Source: an uncultured Alphaproteobacteria bacterium (GTDB taxonomy: Bacteria > Pseudomonadota > Alphaproteobacteria > HIMB59 > GCA-002718135). Taken from it: a stretch of DNA of 62,628 nucleotides. The stretch is from contig CACHLW010000007.1 of NCBI GenBank assembly GCA_902580765.1, positions 1 to 62,628 of the forward strand, read 5' to 3'. Shown here piece after piece: positions 56,706 to 62,628 of the stretch (its first letter is position 1; every line of letters begins with the position of its first letter). Position numbers and translations under genes: made by a program. Under the pieces are notes generated by a model. It did no database searches. It was not told the origin of the DNA and worked only from the letters and a program-made list of their open reading frames with translations.

Positions 56706-58180
56706 GTCTAGAAAAAAAAATTTTTATAAGTCAATATAATAAAGGCTTACCTCAGATATTAAAAAAAAATCTTATTGCTGATATTGAAACACCATTTTCA
56801 TCATTATTAAAAATTAGTAAATCGGAAAAATATTCCTTTCTATTAGAGTCAGTAGAGGGTGGAAGTAAAAGAGGACGTTACTCATTACTTGGTTGTGATC
56901 CAGATTTAATTTGGACAGTTGAGAAAGGTAAGGCAAAAATAAAATATTTGGATCATAATTTTGATTATAAACTAGATCAAAAGCCAATTCATAGTCTTAA
57001 AGAACTTGTAAAAATTTCAAAATTTAAAAATAATGAAATTGACGTTCCTTTCCCAACACTAGTTGGATATCTAGGATATCCAATGATTCAATATATTGAA
57101 AAAATTAAACTAAGTAATAAGGACAATATAAAAATACCTGATGCAATTTTAATCAGACCAAAAATTGTCGCAGTTTTTGATAATATTAAAGATATTATTT
57201 CCCTTATGACAGTTACGTATCCAAGTAAAAAAATCTCAGCAGAAAAAGCCTATAGAAAAAATAAATTACTTATTGATAAAACAATTAAAAAGTTAGAAAA
57301 AAGTATTTTAAAATCTGCACAAAAGAAAAACAAAAAATCTAAATTAAAATTTAAATCAAATTTCAAGAAAGAACAATTTTATAAAATTGTAAATAAAGCA
57401 AAAGAATATATTAAGAATGGAGATATCTTCCAAGTTGTACCTTCACAGAGATTTGAAACAAAATATAATTTACAGGCAGTCAATCTTTATAGATCGTTAA
57501 GACGACTAAATCCATCTCCTTATCTTGTAAATCTTAACTTTGATAAAATTGGCCTTGTTGCATCTAGTCCAGAATTAATGGTACAATTAAGAAATAAAAA
57601 AGTTACGATAAGACCAATTGCAGGAACAAGGAAAAGAGGAAAGAATGCCTCTGAAGACCTTTATTTATCTAATGACTTACTGAATGATAAGAAAGAACTC
57701 GCAGAACACTTAATGCTTTTAGATTTAGGAAGGAACGATGTTGGTCGCGTTGCAAAAAAAGGAACAGTGAATGTTACTGAAAAGATGATTATAGAATACT
57801 ACTCTCATGTAATGCATATTGTTTCAAACGTTGAGGGAAAAATAGATAATAATTTAGATGCTCTAGATGCTTTAATGGCTGGATTTCCAGCAGGTACAGT
57901 TTCTGGTGCACCAAAAATAAGAGCGATGGAAATCATAGAAGAACTTGAAAATTTAAATAGAAGTTTTTATGCTGGTTGTATGGGTTATTTTGATTCTAAT
58001 GGAGACATGGATACTTGTATTAGCTTGAGGACTGGGCTTGTAAAAGATAATAAATTATACATTCAGGCTGGTGCTGGAATAGTTTATGACTCAGTCCCAA
58101 AAAATGAACATCAAGAAATTTTGAATAAAGCTAGTGCTTTAATGGCAGCCGCAGAGGATTCATACAAATTCGATATATGA
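56702..58180 (+). CDS. trpE: Anthranilate synthase component I
   Basis: Makes anthranilate from chorismate, the first step of tryptophan synthesis. The 492-aa protein has the N-terminal feedback-binding region (FLLESVEGGSKRGRYSLLG, with the LLES motif) and the chorismate-binding domain (GDIFQVVPSQRFE, RPIAGTRKRG, GFPAGTVSGAPKIRAMEIIE). Start and stop overlap ppiD and trpG by 4 bases each. There is no room for a leader-peptide attenuator. Confidence 0.97.
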   Translation: MSLEKKIFISQYNKGLPQILKKNLIADIETPFSSLLKISKSEKYSFLLESVEGGSKRGRYSLLGCDPDLIWTVEKGKAKIKYLDHNFDYKLDQKPIHSLKELVKISKFKNNEIDVPFPTLVGYLGYPMIQYIEKIKLSNKDNIKIPDAILIRPKIVAVFDNIKDIISLMTVTYPSKKISAEKAYRKNKLLIDKTIKKLEKSILKSAQKKNKKSKLKFKSNFKKEQFYKIVNKAKEYIKNGDIFQVVPSQRFETKYNLQAVNLYRSLRRLNPSPYLVNLNFDKIGLVASSPELMVQLRNKKVTIRPIAGTRKRGKNASEDLYLSNDLLNDKKELAEHLMLLDLGRNDVGRVAKKGTVNVTEKMIIEYYSHVMHIVSNVEGKIDNNLDALDALMAGFPAGTVSGAPKIRAMEIIEELENLNRSFYAGCMGYFDSNGDMDTCISLRTGLVKDNKLYIQAGAGIVYDSVPKNEHQEILNKASALMAAAEDSYKFDI

Positions 58181-58746
58181 TATTATTGATAGATAATTAT
58201 GATAGTTTTACTTACAATGTAAAACACTACTTATTGGATTTAAATCAGAAGGTTGTTGTTTTTAGAAATGACAAGATTTCTATAAATAAAATTCGTAAAT
58301 TAAAACCTAAATCAATAGTTATTTCACCAGGTCCATGCACACCAAATGAAGCTGGAATAAGTCTTAATATCGTTGCAGAATTATCAAAACAATTTCCTAT
58401 ACTTGGCATTTGTTTAGGGCATCAAACTATTGGTCAAGCTTTTGGAGGTAAAATCATTAAATGCAAAGAAATCATGCACGGAAAAGTTGATACAATTAAT
58501 CACTTTGGACACTCTATATTTAAAAATGTAGAAAGAAAATTTAAAGCAACTAGATATCACTCACTTATAATTGATAAAAGAAATATGCCTAAAGATTTTT
58601 TAATTACTGCTGAAACAAATAATAAGATTATAATGGGTATTGCACATAAAAAATTACCAATATTTGGACTACAATTTCATCCAGAAAGTATAGGTACTGA
58701 TATGGGTAAAATTATTTTAAAAAACTTTTTAAACTTAGCAAAATAA
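58177..58746 (+). CDS. trpG: Anthranilate synthase component II (glutamine amidotransferase)
   Basis: Supplies ammonia to TrpE. The 189-aa class I amidotransferase has LIDNYDSFTYNVKHYL, SPGPCTPNEAG, the catalytic cysteine in LGICLGHQTIGQAFGG and the histidine/glutamate in LQFHPESIGT. In some species TrpG also serves p-aminobenzoate synthesis; nothing here decides that. It shares one base with trpD. Confidence 0.96.
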   Translation: MILLIDNYDSFTYNVKHYLLDLNQKVVVFRNDKISINKIRKLKPKSIVISPGPCTPNEAGISLNIVAELSKQFPILGICLGHQTIGQAFGGKIIKCKEIMHGKVDTINHFGHSIFKNVERKFKATRYHSLIIDKRNMPKDFLITAETNNKIIMGIAHKKLPIFGLQFHPESIGTDMGKIILKNFLNLAK

Positions 58747-59747
58747 TGGATCAAACTTTAATATTAAATAAAATTCTCGAACAACAAAATCTGAATATTG
58801 AAGAGAGTATGTATATATTCAATAAAATTATGAGTGGAGAATTAGATGATATTAAAATTACATCAATACTAATTGGTTTAAAGTTAAAAGGTGAAACAAA
58901 AGAAGAAATTATCGGTGCAGCCAAAGTAATGAGAGAGAAATCTCTAAAAATAAACTCTCCTGAAAATACAATTGATACTTGTGGCACTGGTGGAGATATG
59001 AAAGACACATTAAATATATCAACAAGTGCAGCAATAGTTGCTGCAAGTGCTGGCGTTATTATAGCAAAGCATGGTAACCGTTCGGTTAGTTCAAAATCAG
59101 GTTCTGCAGATATGCTAGAAAAAATAGGTTATAAGATTACAAATAATGTAGAAGATTTAGAAAACTCATTATCAAATAAAAATTTTTGCTTTTTATTTGC
59201 TCAAAATCATCATTCTGCCATGAAGAATGTAATTAATGTTCGTAAGAATTTAGCTACACGTACAATTTTTAATTTATTAGGCCCTCTTACAAATCCTGCT
59301 GAAGCAAGTAAACAGCTTCTAGGTGTCTATTCAAGAGATTTAGTTTCTATGCATTGTAATTGCTTAAAAGAACTAGGTTCTGAAAAAGCGATGGTTGTTC
59401 ACGGATTGGATGGTTTAGATGAAATAAGTTTATCAGACAATACTCTAATAAATGAATTGAAAGATAATAAAGTTCTGGAATATAGTTTTGATCCAAGAGA
59501 CTATGGTTATAATTTAATTAAATTAGAAGATATAAAAGGTGGAGATCCAGAATATAATGCAAATTGTTTTAATAAAATGATTAATGGCGATTATAGAGAA
59601 TTTCAAATGATTGTAGAAATAAATGCAGGAGCGGCAATATATTTATCCAATTTAAGAAATAATCTAAAAGAGAGTTTTGATTTAGCAAAAAAAACAATTG
59701 AGGAAGGAGTTACAAAAAATTTTGTAAATTCACTAATTAATGGGTAA
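58746..59747 (+). CDS. trpD: Anthranilate phosphoribosyltransferase
   Basis: Joins anthranilate to phosphoribosyl pyrophosphate. The 333-aa protein shows DTCGTGGDMKDTLNISTSAA, AKHGNRSVSSKSGSADMLE, FNLLGPLTNPA and VHGLDGLDEIS. It overlaps trpC by 8 bases. The order trpE-G-D-C without trpF, B and A is usual in alphaproteobacteria. Confidence 0.97.
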   Translation: MDQTLILNKILEQQNLNIEESMYIFNKIMSGELDDIKITSILIGLKLKGETKEEIIGAAKVMREKSLKINSPENTIDTCGTGGDMKDTLNISTSAAIVAASAGVIIAKHGNRSVSSKSGSADMLEKIGYKITNNVEDLENSLSNKNFCFLFAQNHHSAMKNVINVRKNLATRTIFNLLGPLTNPAEASKQLLGVYSRDLVSMHCNCLKELGSEKAMVVHGLDGLDEISLSDNTLINELKDNKVLEYSFDPRDYGYNLIKLEDIKGGDPEYNANCFNKMINGDYREFQMIVEINAGAAIYLSNLRNNLKESFDLAKKTIEEGVTKNFVNSLING

Positions 59748-60540
59748 TATACTTCAAAAAATTTGTGAAGCTAAATCTAAAGAATTAGAAGAAACAAAGA
59801 AAAGATGTTCTTTTAAAACATTAGAAAAATTAATTTCCTCAAAATTAGAGAAACGTGAATTTAAAGAAAAATTACTTTCAGCTCAAAAAAATAAAAAAAA
59901 TTTTATAATTGGCGAAGTAAAAAAACAAAGTCCAAGTGCAGGTGAAATAATTTCAGATTACATACCAGAAGACATTGCGATTTTATATGAAAGATCAGGT
60001 GTTGGAGCATTATCGATTTTAACAGAAAGTAAATATTTTTTAGGCAATATTGATCATTTATCTCTGGTTAAAAACAAAACAAATTTACCTATTTTAAGAA
60101 AAGATTTTATTATTGATAAATATCAAATTTTAGAAAGTAAGATTTATCAAGCAGACTGTATATTGTTAATTTTATCAATATTATCAGATGATCAGGCAAT
60201 AGAATTTATAAATTATGCAAATGAATTAAAATTAGATTGTATTATAGAGGTTCATGATGAAGACGAACTGAAAAGAGCAATCAAATTAGACTACCCTGTT
60301 ATTGGAATTAATAATAGAAACCTTAAAAGTCTTGAAATTAATTTAAATAACTCAATAAATTTGAATAAAAATTTAACTAATGATTATATTTTAATTGCAG
60401 AAAGTGGAATTAAAACTTCTGATGATATAAAAAAATTTAATTCAACAGGGATATATAATTTTTTAATTGGAGAAAGTTTGTTAAAATCTAAAGATAAAGA
60501 AAAGAAAATAGGAGAATTGCTTTTAAATGAGTCATATTAA
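59740..60540 (+). CDS. trpC: Indole-3-glycerol phosphate synthase
   Basis: Closes the indole ring in tryptophan synthesis. The 266-aa TIM barrel shows IIGEVKKQSPSAGEI, the catalytic lysine in PILRKDFIIDKYQI, IEVHDEDEL, GINNRNLKSLEI and IAESGIKTSDDI. It is separate from TrpF (not fused as in enterobacteria). It overlaps moaC by 14 bases. Confidence 0.97.
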   Translation: MGNILQKICEAKSKELEETKKRCSFKTLEKLISSKLEKREFKEKLLSAQKNKKNFIIGEVKKQSPSAGEIISDYIPEDIAILYERSGVGALSILTESKYFLGNIDHLSLVKNKTNLPILRKDFIIDKYQILESKIYQADCILLILSILSDDQAIEFINYANELKLDCIIEVHDEDELKRAIKLDYPVIGINNRNLKSLEINLNNSINLNKNLTNDYILIAESGIKTSDDIKKFNSTGIYNFLIGESLLKSKDKEKKIGELLLNESY

Positions 60541-60982
60541 TAAAAAAGGAAATCCTTATATAATTGACATATCAAATAAAGATGTCACAGAAAGAGTAGC
60601 AGTTGCTTCTGGTGAAATTAAATTTGATAAAGAAACATATAAAAAAATAAAATCATTTGAGACAAAAAAAGGGAACCTAGAAAAAACTGCAATAATTGGT
60701 GGTATTATGGGGGCAAAAGAAACTTCTAGATTGATACCGCTTTGTCATAATATTCCAATCAATCACATAAATATTGAGGTTATAAAAAATGATAAAAAAT
60801 TTATTTTTATTGTCAAAAGTACAGTTAAAACAAACGCAAATACTGGTGTGGAGATGGAGGCATTAACTGCCGTTACAATTAGCTGTCTGACAATTTATGA
60901 CATGTGTAAGTACTTAAATAAAAAAATTATAATTCAAAATATACATCTTGTTTCGAAAACAGGTGGTAAATCTAATATTTAA
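60527..60982 (+). CDS. moaC: Cyclic pyranopterin monophosphate synthase MoaC
   Basis: Acts in the first stage of molybdenum cofactor synthesis. The 151-aa protein has MGAKETSRLIPLCHNIPINH, TNANTGVEMEALTAVTISCL and YDMCKYL with the conserved catalytic residues. In relatives moeA follows between moaC and lexA; it is missing here, so the rest of the cofactor pathway must be elsewhere or reduced. Confidence 0.95.
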   Translation: MSHINKKGNPYIIDISNKDVTERVAVASGEIKFDKETYKKIKSFETKKGNLEKTAIIGGIMGAKETSRLIPLCHNIPINHINIEVIKNDKKFIFIVKSTVKTNANTGVEMEALTAVTISCLTIYDMCKYLNKKIIIQNIHLVSKTGGKSNI

Positions 60983-61031
60983 ATAACTGATAAATATAGA
61001 TATTTATATTTGTTCTTGTTTTGATCTTAAA

Positions 61032-61046
61032 GAACATATATAGAAC
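61032..61046 (+). promoter_or_regulatory. LexA (SOS) box upstream of lexA
   Basis: GAAC-ATATATA-GAAC, which reads GTTC-N7-GTTC on the other strand, the known alphaproteobacterial LexA operator. It ends 4 bases before the lexA ATG and covers a TATATA that could be the -10. A second, imperfect site GTTC-N7-GATC lies at 61012-61026. The arrangement predicts autorepression of lexA. Confidence 0.8.
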
Positions 61047-61050
61047 AATT

Positions 61051-61677
61051 ATGCTTACAAAAAAACAAAAAGAGCTATACGATTATTTAAAAAATTACAT
61101 TTCAAGTAATGAAATTTCCCCTTCTTTTGAGGAAATGAAAAGTGCAGTTAATCTGAAATCAAAGTCAGGTATTCATAGATTAATAACAAGTCTAGAAGAA
61201 AGAGGTTTTATTAAAAGATTAAAGCACAAGGCACGAGCAATGGAAATTATTAATAAAGATAATATTGATAAAGAAAATTCTTTGTCGAATAGCATTAATA
61301 TCCCATTAATTGGTGCAATAGCTGCAGGTGAAGCAATAGAAGCCATTGAAAATGCTGATGAATTTGTTTCTGTACCCTCTTCGATGACGTCACCAAATGC
61401 TAAATATTTTGGATTAAAAGTAAAAGGTCTATCTATGATAGATAAAGGAATATTTGACGGTGATATTGCTGTGATAAAAAAGACAAATAATGTTGAAAAT
61501 GGTAAAATTGCAGCTGTTATTACACAAGATAACGAGGTTACTCTAAAAACTATTAAATTTGATCAAAACAAGGTTTTGTTAATTCCTGCTAATCAAAGTT
61601 TTCAGACAAAGGAATATGAAGCAGGTGAAATACAAGTCCAAGGGACTTTATCTGGTATTATAAGAAAATATAATTAA
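61051..61677 (+). CDS. lexA: SOS repressor LexA
   Basis: Represses DNA-damage genes and self-cleaves on RecA filaments. I use ATG 61051 (MLTKKQKELYDYL), the family start, just after the SOS box; a TTG 30 bases upstream would run through the operator. The 208-aa protein has a winged helix (SPSFEEMKSAVNLKSKSGIH), the Ala92-Gly93 cleavage bond in GAIAAGEAIEA, catalytic Ser128 in KVKGLSMIDKG and Lys166 in EVTLKTIKF. Confidence 0.96.
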   Translation: MLTKKQKELYDYLKNYISSNEISPSFEEMKSAVNLKSKSGIHRLITSLEERGFIKRLKHKARAMEIINKDNIDKENSLSNSINIPLIGAIAAGEAIEAIENADEFVSVPSSMTSPNAKYFGLKVKGLSMIDKGIFDGDIAVIKKTNNVENGKIAAVITQDNEVTLKTIKFDQNKVLLIPANQSFQTKEYEAGEIQVQGTLSGIIRKYN

Positions 61678-61697
61678 TAGTTTATCTTAATTTTTAG

Positions 61698-62628
61698 ATG
61701 ACTATGTTACAAACACGATTTGCACCCTCTCCTACTGGCAATCTACATCTTGGAGGTGCTAGAACTGCTTTAATTAATTATATTGTAAGTAAAAAATCAG
61801 CATCATCTAAATTTTACTTAAGAATTGAGGATACAGATCATGAAAGATCAAAACAAGAGTATACAGATAACATAACTAATTCTTTAAAATGGCTTGGGCT
61901 TGATTGGGATGAGAAAATTCAAGTTCAATCTAAAAGATTATCAAGGCATCAAGAAATTGCTAGAGAATTACTTCAAAAAAAACAAGCTTTTAAATGCGTA
62001 TGTTCTGAAGAAAAAATGGCTAAACAAAGAAAGTTAATTAAAGAAAATAAAAATTATTCTAAAAAAATATGTACTGAATGTAAAAATGATAATGATATTC
62101 AAAGTAGAGATGAAGGTTTTGTAGTTAGATTAGATGTGCCAGATGAAGGCAATTTAAAAATTAAAGATACAATTCAAGGAGACGTCACAGTAGCAAATTT
62201 AGAGTTAGATGATTTTATTTTACTAAGAAAAGATCAATCACCCACTTACATGTTATCTGTAGTAGTGGATGATCATGATTTAGGAATCAATTATATTATT
62301 AGAGGTGACGATCATTTTATTAATACTTTTAGACAATATTACATATATAAATTTATGAATTGGGATATACCTCAATATGCTCATATTCCTCTTATTCACG
62401 GAGAAGATGGAACAAAATTATCAAAAAGACATGGTGCCGTAAATATTTTAGATTTAAAAAAAGACGGTTATTTAAAAGAAGCAATTATTAACAATCTTAT
62501 ACTTTTAGGTTGGTCAAATAACCAAGAGAAATCAGAAACTATTGAAATAGAGGAAATAATTGAAAATTTTGAAATATCAAATTTATCTAAATCATCTAGT
62601 ATATTTAGTTTTGATAAATTAGATTTTT
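61698..62628 (+). CDS. gltX: Glutamyl-tRNA synthetase (partial, cut by the right edge)
   Basis: Charges tRNA-Glu and, in bacteria using GatCAB, also tRNA-Gln. About 310 codons are present from ATG 61698 (61704 is an alternative in-frame ATG). The HIGH-type motif is in RFAPSPTGNLHLGGARTALI, the KMSKS-type in GTKLSKRHGAVN, with a zinc-type CVC...CTEC region between. The catalytic domain is complete and the anticodon-binding domain is mostly beyond the edge. It follows lexA by 20 bases; comEC, often between them, is absent. Confidence 0.96.
   Translation, partial: MTMLQTRFAPSPTGNLHLGGARTALINYIVSKKSASSKFYLRIEDTDHERSKQEYTDNITNSLKWLGLDWDEKIQVQSKRLSRHQEIARELLQKKQAFKCVCSEEKMAKQRKLIKENKNYSKKICTECKNDNDIQSRDEGFVVRLDVPDEGNLKIKDTIQGDVTVANLELDDFILLRKDQSPTYMLSVVVDDHDLGINYIIRGDDHFINTFRQYYIYKFMNWDIPQYAHIPLIHGEDGTKLSKRHGAVNILDLKKDGYLKEAIINNLILLGWSNNQEKSETIEIEEIIENFEISNLSKSSSIFSFDKLDF

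Noticed and set aside
1-62628. CRISPR array, insertion sequence, prophage or toxin-antitoxin island
   Set aside because: No regularly spaced repeats, transposase or phage structural genes were found. The RatA-like gene beside lipA fits a COQ10-type role better than a toxin.

Overview
The window is a gene-dense, very AT-rich piece of a Gram-negative bacterial chromosome. Gene order and domain content point to a streamlined marine alphaproteobacterium of the SAR11/HIMB59/AEGEAN-169 type. That placement is inferred from the IspDF fusion, the GTTC-N7-GTTC type LexA box, NtrY/NtrX-TrkA, the lipoyl domain on PdhB, GatCAB with GltX, TRAP transport and the extreme compactness. I count about 64 protein genes (two cut by the window edges) and one tRNA-Ser. 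No spacer reaches 300 bases and most neighbours overlap by 1-26 bases. I saw no insertion sequence, CRISPR array, rRNA or intact mobile element.

Layout. 1-2.8 kb (minus): rpiB-glyA-nrdR-ribD, for one-carbon metabolism, regulation of nucleotide reduction and riboflavin. 2.8-4 kb (plus): a glutaryl-CoA dehydrogenase. 4.1-8.8 kb (plus): a TRAP transporter of the mannitol/chloroaromatic (TakP/FcbT) type, with an attenuator hairpin after the receptor gene and an unusual coiled-coil tail on the large permease. 8.8-9.9 kb (minus): a SABATH-type carboxyl methyltransferase, a family best known from plants. 10-19.6 kb (minus): one long string tRNA-Ser-dapA-smpB-rpoZ-rsh-acpS-lepB-rnc-era-recO-parC. 19.7-22.1 kb: a HupE-like membrane protein and a DUF4198-like periplasmic protein whose divergent start codons overlap, plus a small membrane protein. 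22.1-25.3 kb (minus): gatCAB. 25.3-31.5 kb (plus): ruvX, pyrB with an extra integrase-like N-terminal segment, plsY, topA and a bleomycin-hydrolase-type peptidase. 31.5-36.9 kb (mostly minus): desaturase, MFS and EamA transporters, msrB, a hydroxyisobutyrate-type dehydrogenase and an inositol-monophosphatase-family enzyme. 36.9-42.6 kb (minus): ntrY-ntrX-trkA and a D-amino-acid-type aminotransferase. 42.6-44.7 kb (plus): ispDF-pgpA-pncC. 44.7-54.8 kb (minus): tpiA-secG-pyrG-kdsA-eno-ftsB-pdhA-pdhB-pdhC-lipA-coq10/ratA. 54.9 kb to the end (plus): ppiD-trpE-trpG-trpD-trpC-moaC-lexA-gltX.

Most of the window is core metabolism and information processing. GatCAB beside a non-specialised GltX fits the indirect route to Gln-tRNA. 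PdhABC with LipA gives a lipoylated pyruvate dehydrogenase. KdsA, LepB, SecG, PpiD and the Kdo pathway imply an LPS-bearing outer membrane.

A recurring theme is that conserved alphaproteobacterial gene strings are present but have lost internal members: pyrC and dprA between pyrB and topA, lpd between pdhC and lipA, pyrE/pdxJ between rsh and acpS, and moeA and comEC around lexA. The points most worth following up are the PyrB fusion, the degenerate ATPase domain of NtrX, the bacterial SABATH enzyme, the DctM tail, and the pair of exported metal-type proteins sharing a start-codon junction.
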